Part shown: piece by piece, positions 34,063-44,236 of the stretch
Layout of the letters: each line of letters begins with the position of its first letter
How positions within the stretch are numbered: the stretch's first letter is position 1
From: Erwinia phyllosphaerae
Lineage (GTDB): Bacteria > Pseudomonadota > Gammaproteobacteria > Enterobacterales > Enterobacteriaceae
Direction: 5' to 3'
NCBI RefSeq assembly: GCF_019132875.1
Contig: NZ_JAHSPF010000016.1
Location: 1 to 64,000, forward strand
DNA length: 64,000 nt
The notes under the pieces: generated by a model
Seen by the model: the letters and a program-made list of their open reading frames with translations, nothing else
Databases searched by the model: none
Told to the model about the DNA's origin: nothing
Position numbers and translations under genes: made by a program

Positions 34063-34814
34063 TTTAAGACTTAAATAAAATTGATTGTAAGGATTGTGTA
34101 AATTTCGGAAAGCAGAATACCACCTTAACAATCAGAAAGTTCCTGGTGAAAGTGAAAAACGATGATTTTCCAGAAAAATGAGTTAGTCAGATATATAATA
34201 AAACCTTAAGCCAAATTAAAAGTAACACATAGTTAAGAAAGTTTTATTCAGGCTAAAGAAAAAGTTAGAAAGGAAATTTTCAATAAGAAAATTAGTAGCG
34301 TTACGTTTTTTAAGCCGGGGCACCCGCCATGCTCTCTTATGAGCCAGTTTTTTTCTCTGTGATAGCACTGGCCTCTCTCCTGTTTTGTACTTCCACCTTA
34401 AAAATATTAAAAAAGATCCCGGTTTTTAATTTGCGATATCTCCTTCCATGAAGAGCCATGCTAATTTCAGGGGTTGACTATTAATCAATAAATATTAAAT
34501 AACTCCGCAATACTCAGGCAATGAATAAACGTCACGGCCATACCGAACGTATGCTGATAGCCAGAAAGTGCCAGCGCAATAAAATTTCTGCGATACATAT
34601 CAGATTAAAGCTTTTAAAAGCAGACGTTTACCTGCTCTGAAGAGGATAGCGATACCCGGAGGAAACAATCAACAGGCATGCGCGTCCGCTGGTTCCGAAC
34701 GGTATTTATCGTCACCAGGAGCACTGATCTTTTATCAGGATTCCCATTGTCATACTTAAGTGTATATTGACCATGGGGTTCTCCCCACGGGCAAGACTAC
34801 ACGCAGGAATAAAA
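34063..34814. other. Long AT-rich intergenic region upstream of cdiB
   Basis: About 750 bp with no supportable gene. It should contain the cdiB promoter (AT-rich near 34070-34300) and the promoter of the 34815 gene. No tRNA, att copy or repeat is recognised. The base composition changes from AT-rich to mixed near 34500, which may mark the right edge of the CDI island. Confidence 0.4.
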
Positions 34815-34952
34815 ATGAAAAAAGTCATAGCAATCCTTTTGGTATCAGCTTTAGGCATTATGTCAGCTTCAGTTTTTGCATGTCCAAAAGGCCAGCATCC
34901 GCATGGCGGAACCGGCTCTCATCATAAAGGAGGCTACTGTTCTTTTGATTAA
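34815..34952 (+). CDS. Small secreted His/Gly-rich protein
   Basis: 45 residues from the ATG at 34815. A clear signal peptide (MKKVIAILLVSALGIMSASVFA) leaves a tiny mature peptide, CPKGQHPHGGTGSHHKGGYCSFD, with two Cys and several His. The start at 34815 is preferred to 34767 because it gives the signal peptide an AGGAATAAAA leader. A periplasmic metal-binding or disulfide-bonded peptide is possible, but function is unknown. Confidence 0.7.
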   Translation: MKKVIAILLVSALGIMSASVFACPKGQHPHGGTGSHHKGGYCSFD

Positions 34953-35002
34953 ATCAGGCCGTGACGGGCATGGATTCCCGAAACAAAACCGCAAGGGCCG
35001 CC

Positions 35003-35230
35003 TTATTTATGAGCCCTGTGATATAACGTCCACTCCTCTACTCTCTCGCCGGAAGGAAGCGTACAAAAGCCGCTTTTCCCTTTTTCCGTATCAATAATAT
35101 CCACTTTACCGCCCTGCTCTACACAATAAACCGACGCCGGATTTTTCATTGCCAGCTTCGCAGGCTTATCCGTTTTAACCGCACAGCCTGTAGCCATTAA
35201 GATGCAAATAGCCAGTGTCATTTTGTTCAT
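35003..35230 (-). CDS. DUF333 small lipoprotein (YoaF-like)
   Basis: 75 residues: lipoprotein signal LAICILMATGC with the lipidated Cys at position 16, then NPASVYCVEQGGKVDIIDTEKGKSGFCTLPSGERVEEW. The NPAS-x-C-x-GG and C-x-LPSG pattern defines the DUF333 domain found in small outer-membrane lipoproteins sometimes called hemolysin-like. Function unknown. Monocistronic. Confidence 0.85.
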   Translation of the reverse strand: MNKMTLAICILMATGCAVKTDKPAKLAMKNPASVYCVEQGGKVDIIDTEKGKSGFCTLPSGERVEEWTLYHRAHK

Positions 35231-35431
35231 AAGGTCTCCGGTTCAGAGGGCTCCGATTGCATCAGGCCGTCCCGTAAAGAAAACTAAAAGCGCTCTCGCA
35301 AAAGCTTAACGCATTGAACTTCAACAACGGTTCTCTAAAATAGAAACGAATTTTCCAGGATTGGGAATACACTGGCAACTGCCGTCCCGGCTGGCCATTA
35401 CTCGCCCGGCTATTACGACAAGGAATGCTCC

Positions 35432-35755
35432 ATGCGACCAGCAACCTTTACCTTACGACTTACCCGCAACGTTAGTCAGTTTTTGCTGCCCGATCTTCGT
35501 GCCTTACTGCCGCCGGAAAGCGTGCAGTTTTTTTCCAATGAGCTGGACGAAGAGTGGCACTACACGCTGCTCTGTATGCAAAGCGAGACCAGCTGTTCGC
35601 TGGCGGTTTCTGCGATATTGATCTGGCATCAGCTAAAAAGAATCAGCGTGATGCGCTACAGCTCACCTTCACAACAGCTGGATGTTTCCGGTTACGCCTC
35701 GGCGGAGCTCTACGCACTACTCAGAGCGCCAGACGCCGTTCTTTATCTTTCGTAA
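35432..35755 (+). CDS. Unknown small cytoplasmic protein
   Basis: 107 residues, MRPATFTLRLTRNVSQFLLPDLRALLPPESVQFFSNELDEEWHYTLLCMQ..., with AAGGAAT before the ATG. No signal peptide or membrane segment. The composition and third-position GC are like the core genes around it, so it is probably real. No family is recognised. Confidence 0.5.
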   Translation: MRPATFTLRLTRNVSQFLLPDLRALLPPESVQFFSNELDEEWHYTLLCMQSETSCSLAVSAILIWHQLKRISVMRYSSPSQQLDVSGYASAELYALLRAPDAVLYLS

Positions 35756-35910
35756 TTTGCCCGCCGCAAGGATTTGAGGGCGTTTTCTTACGGTATTCCA
35801 GTGATTGAAATTCAGCCAGCCTGCGTAAACTTATCGCATTACCCGCGTAATCTTATTGCATCGCCTGCGTAACCTGGCGCATTGACTGAAAAATCGTACC
35901 GGAGTTTCCC

Positions 35911-36123
35911 ATGTCAGAAAAAGATCCTGTTGTTGAAAGACTTACCGTAGAACTGCTGGCGTTAAGGCAGATTGTTCAGATGCTGATTGCTTACGGTAAC
36001 GTGCCGACCGGCGGCAAGCTGAACAAATATCTGCAGAAAGTTGCGGATGATACTGAACAACGCGAAGACCATCGTGGCCCTAATAAAGCCATTGCGGACG
36101 CTATCCGCAGCTACATTAAATAG
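35911..36123 (+). CDS. Small helical protein, possibly DUF2594/YecF-like
   Basis: 70 residues: VERLTVELLALRQIVQMLIAYGNVPTGGKLNKYLQKVADDTEQ..., two amphipathic helices without signal sequence. The pattern recalls the short YecF/DUF2594 proteins, but the match is weak. CGGAG precedes the ATG. The 290 bp up to maeA contain only its leader. Confidence 0.6.
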   Translation: MSEKDPVVERLTVELLALRQIVQMLIAYGNVPTGGKLNKYLQKVADDTEQREDHRGPNKAIADAIRSYIK

Positions 36124-36411
36124 TCCACTACGCAAGCTAGCCCGCTATCTTGTCAATACAAGGCTCGGGATAGAGTACCGATCGCGGCTCAGCACCTGAG
36201 CCGCATCGCCTGTATAGCCTGCTTCTCTCTGACCTGTTTCTCGTACTGTAACCATACATCTTACCTTCGCCAGCCCTTTCCCTGTCGCTTTCCCGATCCT
36301 TTCCTTTGATTTTGTTACATTTCCTTCCCGGCAATCCCACGCGCTTTCTACCAGGCTTAAACATTATTAAGCAGGTTTTGCCATTTATATTTTGACCAGT
36401 AAGGGAAGGTA

Positions 36412-38019
36412 ATGACCACAGAGATATTAAATTCCGCCACGCGCAACAAAGATACCGCCTTTAATAAAAAGGAAAGAGAAGAAGCGCAGTTGGAAGGTTT
36501 ACTGCCGCCGGTGATTGATTCACTGGAAACGCAAATGCAGCGTGTTCTGGAGCATCTGCATAATAAGCCGGACGACATCGAAAAATATATCTATCTGCAG
36601 GAGCTGGCGGACCGCAACGAAACGCTATTTTTCGCTACCCTGATGTCCGACCCCGTCACCTTTATTCCGCTGGTTTACGATCCGACCATCGCCGATGCCT
36701 GCATGAAATATGGCCATATCTATCGTCGTCCAAAAGGCATGTATTTAACGCGCGAAATGAAAGGCCGCCTGAAAGACGTTTTGCGTAACTGGCCGCAAAA
36801 AGAGGTGCAGTTTATCTGCGTCTCTTCGGGTGGGCGCATTCTGGGCCTGGGCGATATTGGCGCTAACGGCGCGCCCATCCCCGTAGGTAAACTCCAGCTT
36901 TATACGGCCTGTGCCGCAGTGCCGCCGCAAGGACTACTGCCGATTCACCTGGATATTGGCACCGGCAACAAAAAGCTAAAAGACGATCCGCTCTATACCG
37001 GTTTGCGGGAGGCGAAGCTGGAACAGCAGGCGCTGGATGAGCTGCTGGATGAGTTTGTGGCCGCCGTTCAGGAGGTTTTCCCCGGCTGCTGCATCCATTT
37101 TGAAGACTGGGAAGGTAATGACGCGATTCGTTATCTGCAACGCTATCAGCAGCAGGCGCTGGTTTATAACGATGATATTCAGGGAACGGCCAGCGTGGTG
37201 CTTGCCGGTTTAATTACCGCGCTGCAAACCACCGGCGGCAAGCTTTCCGACCAGCGCGTCGTGTTTGCCGGAGCAGGTTCCGCAGGTACCGGCATCGCTA
37301 ATATGCTGGTAGAGGCAATGGTGCAGGAAGGCGCAGATCGCCATAAGGCGCAAAGTGCCATTACCCTGTTTGATAAAAACGGCCTGATCGTTGCAGATCG
37401 TGACGATCTAAACGATTCGCAACGGGCCTATGCGCATGACATGCAGCCAGAAAGCGATCTGCAAAAAGTGGTCGAGCGTGTAAAACCTACCATGCTGATT
37501 GGCGTCAGCACGCAGGGCGGCCTGTTCGATGAGGGCGTGGTGAAGGCTATGAGCAAGCTTAACGATCGGCCGATCATCTTTGCGCTGTCTAATCCGACCA
37601 AAAATGCGGAATGTACCGCCAGCCAGGCCTACGAATGGAGCGACGGCAAAGCGCTGTTTGCCGCTGGCGTACAGTTTGATGAAGTTAAAATCAAAGACCA
37701 AACGCGCTATCCCGGCCAGGCAAATAACTTTTATATTTTCCCGGCGGTCAGCCTGGCGATTTACGCGGCCAGACCCGCGCGGGTTGATGACAAACTCTTT
37801 ATAGAAGCGGCTCGCCTTTGCTCGCAGCAGGTCAGTAAAGCGGACCGCGAGAAAGGCAAGCTGTACCCTTCCCAGGCCGATATTGTTAAAACAGAAGTCG
37901 CCATTGCTACCGGCCTTGTGCGCTATTTGTTTAAGCACGATCTGGCTGGTGTAGAGCAACCTAAAGATATTGAGAGCTGGATGCAGGGGCTGATTTATCA
38001 GCCGAGCTATTCATCCTGA
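36412..38019 (+). CDS. maeA: NAD-dependent malic enzyme (malate to pyruvate + CO2)
   Basis: 535 residues with the malic enzyme fold: the YIYLQELADRNETLFFATL region, the Tyr-containing RRPKGMYLT motif, GGRILGLGDIGANGAPIPVGK, FEDWEGNDAIRYLQRY, YNDDIQGTASVVLAGL (metal-binding DD) and the NAD-binding GAGSAGTGIANML. CxHFEDWEGNDA and VSSGGR depart slightly from the usual ITDG and FEDFxNxNA forms, suggesting the divergent branch of the family. It feeds pyruvate from malate. Monocistronic, with a hairpin following. Confidence 0.9.
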   Translation: MTTEILNSATRNKDTAFNKKEREEAQLEGLLPPVIDSLETQMQRVLEHLHNKPDDIEKYIYLQELADRNETLFFATLMSDPVTFIPLVYDPTIADACMKYGHIYRRPKGMYLTREMKGRLKDVLRNWPQKEVQFICVSSGGRILGLGDIGANGAPIPVGKLQLYTACAAVPPQGLLPIHLDIGTGNKKLKDDPLYTGLREAKLEQQALDELLDEFVAAVQEVFPGCCIHFEDWEGNDAIRYLQRYQQQALVYNDDIQGTASVVLAGLITALQTTGGKLSDQRVVFAGAGSAGTGIANMLVEAMVQEGADRHKAQSAITLFDKNGLIVADRDDLNDSQRAYAHDMQPESDLQKVVERVKPTMLIGVSTQGGLFDEGVVKAMSKLNDRPIIFALSNPTKNAECTASQAYEWSDGKALFAAGVQFDEVKIKDQTRYPGQANNFYIFPAVSLAIYAARPARVDDKLFIEAARLCSQQVSKADREKGKLYPSQADIVKTEVAIATGLVRYLFKHDLAGVEQPKDIESWMQGLIYQPSYSS

Positions 38020-38044
38020 AAAAACATGCTTAGCGGTTGCAAGA

Positions 38045-38066
38045 CGGGCAGCATCCCTGCTGCCCG
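38045..38066. terminator. Hairpin between maeA and the convergent mcp gene
   Basis: CGGGCAGCA / TGCTGCCCG stem with a TCCC loop, between the two convergent stop codons. Confidence 0.65.
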
Positions 38067-38070
38067 CTGT

Positions 38071-39990
38071 TTACGAGACTTTAAACGCCGAAATATCCTG
38101 TGCCAGCTGGGAAGCTTCTGCACGCAGCGCCTCGGTGTTTTCCGCCGTTTGGGTGATCAGCAGCAGGTTTTGCTGAATGCTGCGCTCCATCTGCGACACC
38201 GCCAGCGTGACTTCGCTGATGCCTTTGCTTTGCTCATCGCCTGCGACGCGAATTTCACCGACTACTTCTTTCACCTTCAGCACGTCATTGACCAGGCCTT
38301 CCAGCTTTTCACCCGCGCCTTCCACCAGACGGCTACCGGCCAGTACCGTACTGTCAGACTGCCCAATCAACTCTTTAATTTCGTGAGCTGCTGCGGCGCT
38401 ACGCTGCGCCAGCGCGCGAACTTCCGCCGCTACCACGGCAAAGCCACGCCCCTGCTCGCCCGCTCTGGCCGCTTCAACCGCCGCGTTCAGCGCCAGGATA
38501 TTGGTCTGGAAAGCGATGCCGTCGATCACGCTAAGGATTTCACCCACGCGGCTGGAGGAGGCTTTGATCGAGGCCATCGTCACGATAACCTGGTTCATCA
38601 CCTCGCTGCTGCTGCGGGCGATCTGCGCCGTTTGCTCGGTAAAAGAGTCGGCCAGACGCGTGTTTTCCGCATTGAGCTGGACGGTGGCGTTAAGCTGCTC
38701 CATCGCGGCCGCGCTTTGTTCCAGCGCTGAAGCCTGATCGCTGATTTTCGCCGAGAATGCCTGGTTGCTTTCCGCCAGCGAGCTGGCGTTGGCGGCTACG
38801 TTAACGCCGCTGGCCTGCACGCTGGTGATGACGCCAGCAATTTTATCCACGAACTGGTTAAAAGAGACGGCGATATCGGCTATTTCGTCTTTGCCCGTGG
38901 TGGTTAAGCGGCGGGTTAAATCGCCGTCACCGTTGGCAATTTCGTCCAGCGCGGCGCGGGTAGACTCCAGTCGGGAGGCCATACTGCGCGCAAACAGCCA
39001 AACCATAACGATAAGCACCAGCAGTACCGGGATCAGCACCATAAAAATATCCTGCACAATATTGTCCGCCAGCGCGGTAACTTTCGCTTCCGGCGTTACC
39101 AGCCCAATTATCCAGCCGGTAGCTGGCATTTTAAACAGCGTCACCTGGCTCGGCGTGTGCAGGACGCCATCCTGAATATTATTGAGCGTCGTGCTGGCCT
39201 GGCTGGAGGTGATGCCTTGTACTACGGGCGTTAGCCAGGGCTGTTCGCTTGCCAGCGCGCTGAATTTTTTCAGCGCTTTATCCTTGTTACCGGGAAAATA
39301 AAGCACGTTACCTGCACTATCCAGCGCAAAAGCATAGCCGCCGGTCAGGTTGCCGTGGCTCTGCATAAAACCGGAAAGGTTATCCAGCAGCACGTCAAAC
39401 GTCGCCACGCCGCCAAACTTTGCGCCCTGATCGTAAGGCACGCTACAGGTCACCATGTTCACCAGCGAAACGGGATCCTGGTAAACTTCTGACCAGTCGC
39501 ATTTGTTGCGCGGGGCTTCTCTGGCAGAGGTATACCAGCTTTCATTGTGGTAACCCGTGCTGTCAGCCGCGTTGTAGCCGTCGGAATAAGCCAACGTGCC
39601 GTCTGCGCCGCGAGACCAGAAAAAGCTGCGCCGCGCGGTGCCTTCAGTAAAAGCGCCAGGCTCCGGCCAGACGCCGCCGCCTGCAATACTTTTGTCACCT
39701 TTGCTGTCGATAACCTGCGGCAGAATGCTTTTAAACAGCGCTTCCTGATGCGGCAGAACTTCCGCCAGCCGCGCCATGCTAACGACTTCCCCTTCGATAC
39801 GCAGCAGCTGCTGGTTAAGCTGGCCGACGATATTTTCGCCGGTTTGCTGGATCAAACTGTTACTGGCCTCCACCACGCGCGGCTGCCCGCGCAGGGAAAT
39901 AGCAAAATAGACCAATAACATGGTTAACAGCAGCATCGAAACACCGCCAAAAATCAGTTTCCCTGCAACACGAACTGGTATCCCCGGCAT
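38071..39990 (-). CDS. Methyl-accepting chemotaxis protein with periplasmic Cache domain
   Basis: 639 residues. TM1 (about 12-32, [20 protein letters not shown]), a large periplasmic dCache-type sensor (about 35-310, with [34 protein letters not shown] and [16 protein letters not shown]), TM2 (about 312-333), HAMP and a signalling domain with the hairpin tip [33 protein letters not shown]. No C-terminal NWETF-type CheR-tethering peptide (it ends AFKVS), so it relies on other receptors for methylation. Ligand unknown; Cache sensors often bind amino or organic acids. Monocistronic. Confidence 0.93.
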   Translation of the reverse strand: MPGIPVRVAGKLIFGGVSMLLLTMLLVYFAISLRGQPRVVEASNSLIQQTGENIVGQLNQQLLRIEGEVVSMARLAEVLPHQEALFKSILPQVIDSKGDKSIAGGGVWPEPGAFTEGTARRSFFWSRGADGTLAYSDGYNAADSTGYHNESWYTSAREAPRNKCDWSEVYQDPVSLVNMVTCSVPYDQGAKFGGVATFDVLLDNLSGFMQSHGNLTGGYAFALDSAGNVLYFPGNKDKALKKFSALASEQPWLTPVVQGITSSQASTTLNNIQDGVLHTPSQVTLFKMPATGWIIGLVTPEAKVTALADNIVQDIFMVLIPVLLVLIVMVWLFARSMASRLESTRAALDEIANGDGDLTRRLTTTGKDEIADIAVSFNQFVDKIAGVITSVQASGVNVAANASSLAESNQAFSAKISDQASALEQSAAAMEQLNATVQLNAENTRLADSFTEQTAQIARSSSEVMNQVIVTMASIKASSSRVGEILSVIDGIAFQTNILALNAAVEAARAGEQGRGFAVVAAEVRALAQRSAAAAHEIKELIGQSDSTVLAGSRLVEGAGEKLEGLVNDVLKVKEVVGEIRVAGDEQSKGISEVTLAVSQMERSIQQNLLLITQTAENTEALRAEASQLAQDISAFKVS

Positions 39991-40279
39991 AATAAATTCC
40001 TTACGTTGACGCTGCGGCAGAACTAAGCCTTAGTGGTTATGAACGATATTTAATCATCGCTTAGTTTGCTTATCGGCATCGGCCAGCAAAATTTGAGCAG
40101 CCCAGCGAACCGGCGAGCCGCTGCCGCCAGCATAAAAAACTAAGGAAAATCCGATTTGATTTTGCCGCTGCGGTCGGGCTACCCTGACGCGCCGCGAAAC
40201 GTCTGTTTTTCAGTCATTCCGCCTTATTTTCACGTTTTGCCGGAGAATTCTGGAAGCCTGACTAAAGGGAGCTCAACCT

Positions 40280-41524
40280 ATGTATCATTTAATTCTTACG
40301 CAGCTCAACGCGCTTGATCTGCCCTATGCTTCGCTGATTGCGCTGGCCGCTGTGCTTGGCGTTATCCTGCTTATTTCGCTGATGGCGCACGGTATGCTGC
40401 ATCGCGTGCTGCTGCCGCTATTACGGCGCATGGCCGAAAAATCAAGCCGTCAGTGGCCTAAATCGCTGATCGACAACAAGCTCTTTAGCCGCTTTGCTTT
40501 ACTGATGCAGGGCGTTTTTTTGCAGATCCAGCTGGAACTGTTTTTGTCCGGTATTGAGCCGATTTACAGCGTGCTGATGATCTTAAGCCAGGTCTGGGTC
40601 ATGGCCTTTGGGCTGTTGATGTTTTTCTCGCTGCTGGATATTTTCCTCGATTTGTCCGAAGAGAGCGCCATCGCCCGCCAGATGCCGCTGCGAGGTATTT
40701 TTCAAAGCCTGAAGCTGATCGCTGCGCTGCTGGTATCGCTGATGATTATTTCGGTGCTGATTGGTAAATCACCGCTGGTGCTGCTGACCGGTTTAGGCGC
40801 GATGACCGCCGTCCTGATGCTGGTATTTAAAGATCCTATTTTAGGGCTGGTGGCCGGTATTCAGCTCTCCGCCAACAATATGCTCAAGCTTGGCGACTGG
40901 CTGGATATGCCAAAATATGGCGCGGACGGTTCGGTCGTGGATATCGCGCTGACCACGGTTAAGGTGCGTAACTGGGATAACACCATTACGACTATCCCTA
41001 CCTATGCCCTGATTTCTGACTCTTTTAAGAACTGGCGCGCCATGTCGGAGTCCGGCGGCCGCCGCATTAAACGCAGCATTAATATTGATGCCACCAGCAT
41101 TCATTTTCTTTCCGGGGAGGAAATGGCAGGTCTGAAACGCGCCCAGCTACTGACGCCTTATCTGGAAAGCAAAAGCCAGGAAGTTTCTGCTTACAACGCC
41201 GGGCTGGATACCAGTACGCCGCTGAATGGCCGCCGGATGACCAATATCGGGACGTTCCGTGCCTGGCTGGAAGCGTGGCTGAAGGCGCATCCCCATATCC
41301 ATAAAGGTATGACGCTGATGGTACGCCAGCTGGCACCGGGTTCAGAAGGCTTGCCGATTGAGATTTACGTGTTTACCAACACCACGGTCTGGCTGGAGTA
41401 TGAAAGGATCCAGTCCGATATTTTCGATCATATTTTTGCCGTGCTGCCGGAGTTTGGCTTACGTGTTCATCAAACGCCAACCGGAAACGATCTGCGCAAT
41501 TTGCGCATTCATTCGGCAAGCTAA
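40280..41524 (+). CDS. ybdG: Mechanosensitive channel of the MscS family, YbdG type
   Basis: 414 residues, the YbdG length. N-terminal TM helices (about 18-40, 73-95, 100-125, 145-175), then the pore-lining segment [34 protein letters not shown] and the beta domain ([31 protein letters not shown]), characteristic of MscS proteins; the YbdG-specific [14 protein letters not shown] and [24 protein letters not shown] follow. It opens under hypo-osmotic stress at low conductance. Monocistronic, GGGAG before the ATG. Confidence 0.92.
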   Translation: MYHLILTQLNALDLPYASLIALAAVLGVILLISLMAHGMLHRVLLPLLRRMAEKSSRQWPKSLIDNKLFSRFALLMQGVFLQIQLELFLSGIEPIYSVLMILSQVWVMAFGLLMFFSLLDIFLDLSEESAIARQMPLRGIFQSLKLIAALLVSLMIISVLIGKSPLVLLTGLGAMTAVLMLVFKDPILGLVAGIQLSANNMLKLGDWLDMPKYGADGSVVDIALTTVKVRNWDNTITTIPTYALISDSFKNWRAMSESGGRRIKRSINIDATSIHFLSGEEMAGLKRAQLLTPYLESKSQEVSAYNAGLDTSTPLNGRRMTNIGTFRAWLEAWLKAHPHIHKGMTLMVRQLAPGSEGLPIEIYVFTNTTVWLEYERIQSDIFDHIFAVLPEFGLRVHQTPTGNDLRNLRIHSAS

Positions 41525-41560
41525 TTTCCCTGCCGCCGTCTGCTGACAACGACAGGCGGC

Positions 41561-41612
41561 GGCGATTCATTCCCTTCTGGCGGCATTTCATTCCGCGCTG
41601 GCGGCAGTTCAT
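41561..41612 (+). promoter_or_regulatory. Three tandem YpdB boxes upstream of the yhjX-type gene
   Basis: GGCGATTCAT (41561-41570), GGCATTTCAT (41582-41591) and GGCAGTTCAT (41603-41612), each separated by exactly 11 bases, giving a 21-bp period (two helical turns). The motif reported for E. coli YpdB at the yhjX promoter is GGCATTTCAT-N11-GGCATTTCAT; here one perfect copy is flanked on both sides by one- to two-mismatch copies. Two spacers share the pattern TCC...CTGGC. Activation by YpdB is strongly implied. Confidence 0.9.
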
Positions 41613-41644
41613 GCCGGGAATCCCCGCAGCGTTAAACCCCGCAT

Positions 41645-41650
41645 TACTAT
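41645..41650 (+). promoter_or_regulatory. Probable -10 element of the yhjX-type gene
   Basis: TACTAT lies 33 bp after the last YpdB box, with no good -35 at the expected position (CCCCGCA region), as expected for an activator-dependent promoter. Confidence 0.5.
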
Positions 41651-41684
41651 GTGCTTAATTTCTCTTACTCCGCGGGAGTTTCCC

Positions 41685-42905
41685 ATGAGCACACAAGCCG
41701 TCAGTCATCGCGTTCGCTGGTTAACGCTAATCGGCACCGTTATTACCCAGTTCGCGCTGGGTTCGGTCTATACCTGGAGCCTGTTTAACGGTCAGCTTTC
41801 CCATAAGCTGGACGCGCCGGTAAGCCAGGTCGCTTTCTCTTTCGGTTTGTTGAGCCTGGGTCTGGCGGTGGCTTCCTCCCTTGCCGGAAAGCTTCAGGAG
41901 CGTTTTGGCGTGCGCAACGTGACTATCGGCGCTGGCGTGCTGCTGGCGTTCGGTTTTTTCCTGACCTCGCATGCCAATAATCTGTTTATGCTTTATCTCA
42001 GCGCGGGCTTGCTGGTAGGTTTGGCCGACGGCGCGGGTTATCTGATGACGCTGTCGAACTGTGTGAAGTGGTTTCCGGAACGTAAAGGCGTCATTTCAGC
42101 CTGTGCTATCGGCGCTTATGGGCTGGGTAGCCTGGGCTTTAAGTTTATCTGTAGCTATTTACTGAGCGTTAACAGCCTGGAAAACACGTTTTTAATCTGG
42201 GGCTGTCTGGCGATGGCCATGATTATCTGTGGTGGCCTGCTGATGAAAGACGCACCAAAACAGCAAATGTCTGCCAGTTCTCACAGCGCGCGTGACTTTT
42301 CGCTGGCTGAAGCCGTCCGTCTGCCGCAGTACTGGATGCTGGCAGTGATGTTTTTAACGGCCTGCATGAGCGGTTTATACGTCATCGGCGTGGCGAAAGA
42401 TATTGGTGAAGGCCTGGTGCATCTGTCAACGCAGACGGCGGCCAGCGCGGTTACGGTCATCGCCATTGCTAACCTGAGCGGACGCCTGGTGCTTGGCGTG
42501 CTTTCCGACAAGCTGGCGCGTATCCGGGTGATTACGCTGGCGCAGGTCGTATCGCTGGTGGGAATGAGTATTCTGCTGTTTACGCAGATGAATGAGAACA
42601 CCTTCTTTATTTCTCTGGCCTGCGTGGCGTTTAGCTTTGGCGGCACCATCACCGTTTACCCCTCACTGGTCAGCGACTTCTTTGGCTTAAACAATTTAAC
42701 CAAAAACTACGGGCTGATCTATCTGGGCTTTGGGATTGGCAGCGTGCTGGGATCGCTGTTCGCCTCGCTGTTTGGCGGCTTCGTTGCAACGTTTGGCTTG
42801 ATTATGGCGCTGCTGGCGCTCTCTTTGATTATGTCATTAACGATTCGCCTGCCGCATCGCCCGGCAAAAGAGAGCGAGGCGCTACGTTCGGTGCAGACGC
42901 TTTAA
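41685..42905 (+). CDS. yhjX: MFS transporter of the OFA family, YhjX-like (pyruvate-induced)
   Basis: 406 residues from the ATG at 41685 (GGGAG nearby), with 12 TM helices in the oxalate/formate antiporter pattern: ITQFALGSVYTWSLFN, the motif-A-like LAGKLQERFGVRNV, LVGLADGAGYLMTLSNCVKWFPERKG, YGLGSLGFKFI, GVLSDKLARI. This matches E. coli YhjX, the target of the pyruvate-sensing YpdA/YpdB system. The YpdB boxes directly upstream and the ypdAB genes 10 kb away support the assignment. The exact substrate of YhjX is not settled. A terminator follows at 42964. Confidence 0.88.
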   Translation: MSTQAVSHRVRWLTLIGTVITQFALGSVYTWSLFNGQLSHKLDAPVSQVAFSFGLLSLGLAVASSLAGKLQERFGVRNVTIGAGVLLAFGFFLTSHANNLFMLYLSAGLLVGLADGAGYLMTLSNCVKWFPERKGVISACAIGAYGLGSLGFKFICSYLLSVNSLENTFLIWGCLAMAMIICGGLLMKDAPKQQMSASSHSARDFSLAEAVRLPQYWMLAVMFLTACMSGLYVIGVAKDIGEGLVHLSTQTAASAVTVIAIANLSGRLVLGVLSDKLARIRVITLAQVVSLVGMSILLFTQMNENTFFISLACVAFSFGGTITVYPSLVSDFFGLNNLTKNYGLIYLGFGIGSVLGSLFASLFGGFVATFGLIMALLALSLIMSLTIRLPHRPAKESEALRSVQTL

Positions 42906-42963
42906 GCGGATAATTACCTGCACTCTGCAGGACGCTTATTAAATAACCGGACGCGAAATTATT

Positions 42964-43000
42964 CAGGGCCTGGCTGGCGTAATGCAAGCCAGGCCCTGTT
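42964..43000. terminator. Strong terminator between the yhjX-type gene and the SMP-30 gene
   Basis: CAGGGCCTGGCT (42964-42975) pairs with AGCCAGGCCCTG (42987-42998), followed by TTT; it serves the two convergent genes. Confidence 0.85.
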
Positions 43001-43057
43001 TGCTAACCGGCTACCTTGTACAAGAAAGAGCTCCCGGCACAACCGCTCACCAACGGG

Positions 43058-43939
43058 CTATTTTCTGCAAAACAGCGGCTCCGGCAAGCCTGCAACCGCT
43101 ACCTCCACGGCGAAAACGTCGCCGGACTGTGGGTAAGCGGCCAGTTCCTCTGCCGTGCGGTCTTCGCGTGAGCTGGTGATATAAAGCGTTTTCAGATCCG
43201 GTCCGCCAAACGCGACCATGGTTGGCCAGCGTACCGGCAGCGGGATCTCATCCACAATTTCACCGTTGGCAGGGTTCAGGCGGATAACGCGCGAGCCGTC
43301 AAACATCGCTGCCCAGTAAAATCCTTCGCTGTCTACCGCCGCGCCGTCCGGCAAGCCGCCTTCTTCCTGCACAAAGCGTTGCAGCACTTCACGCGGGCCG
43401 ATATCGCCTTTTTCATCTACCGGATAGCGATAAAGTACGCCGTTAGGCGTGTCGGTGTGGTACATCCATTTATTATCCGGTGAGAACGCCAGGCCGTTGG
43501 AAATTTTGATATCTTCCGCTTCAACGGTCAGGTTCAGATACTCGTCCAGCCGACAAAGCTTGCCGCCGTTGCGATCCTGCGGCTCCCACAGGCTGCCGCA
43601 CCAGAAGCGCCCGTGCCTGTCCACGCGGCCATCATTGAAACGGCTGAAGGCCGCTTCTCCGGGATTGTCGGCCACTTTTTGCGTGACTACCCCATCTTCA
43701 TCCAGCATGCAGACGCCACTGCGCAGCGCTGCCACAAAGCCGCCCTGCTCGTTCAGGCCGAAACAGCCAATGTGTTCCGGAACCGGCATGACTTTATGTT
43801 CTCCGCTGCGGGGATCGAAGCGATGCAGCTCGGGAGCCAGAATATCGACAAAGTAGAGCACCTGCTCACGTACGGACCAGACCGGGCATTCGCCCAGCTC
43901 TGCCTGAGCCGCCAGCACATTTTTAACCTGATAACGCAT
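43058..43939 (-). CDS. SMP-30/gluconolaconase-like sugar lactonase
   Basis: 293 residues, six-bladed beta-propeller of the SMP-30/LRE family. LGECPVWSVREQVLYFVDI carries the metal-binding Glu; FNDGRVDRHGRFWCGS and KISNGLAFSPDNKWMYHTDTPNGVLYRYP carry the Asn and Asp of the divalent metal site, and LPDGAAVDSEGFYWAA the later blade. These enzymes hydrolyse aldono-lactones such as gluconolactone or arabinonolactone. It stands alone with no sugar pathway neighbours, so the substrate cannot be assigned. Confidence 0.88.
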   Translation of the reverse strand: MRYQVKNVLAAQAELGECPVWSVREQVLYFVDILAPELHRFDPRSGEHKVMPVPEHIGCFGLNEQGGFVAALRSGVCMLDEDGVVTQKVADNPGEAAFSRFNDGRVDRHGRFWCGSLWEPQDRNGGKLCRLDEYLNLTVEAEDIKISNGLAFSPDNKWMYHTDTPNGVLYRYPVDEKGDIGPREVLQRFVQEEGGLPDGAAVDSEGFYWAAMFDGSRVIRLNPANGEIVDEIPLPVRWPTMVAFGGPDLKTLYITSSREDRTAEELAAYPQSGDVFAVEVAVAGLPEPLFCRK

Positions 43940-44236
43940 AGCATTTCCTTGTAATGAAGAGCTGCCTTAAGTCTATCGCAGAAATTCCTCTCTGATAAAA
44001 TTAAGGCAAATTTTAAGGAAAATACCGCGCGGCGGAGTGCTGTTTATTTAAGAACATTCTGGAGGGAAAGGCGGTTTTTTAAGCCTTCTCTTATTTATTA
44101 ATAAAGCAATAACCAGAAGAATAGCACTACTGAATTATTTGGAAATATTTATTCTAACAACTCTACAAAAGCGGCATTATTCCTCCACTTTTGTCTTGTA
44201 AATTATCAGTTATTGGAAAGTGATGGAGTAACGATC

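Noticed and set aside
36137..36364. 75-codon minus-strand ORF upstream of maeA
   Set aside because: Low-complexity Arg/Lys/Glu/Ser composition, no ribosome site, located in a promoter/leader region.
38026..38730. Plus-strand ORF of 234 codons opposite the mcp gene
   Set aside because: Shadow of the well-supported methyl-accepting chemotaxis protein; no start site or family resemblance.
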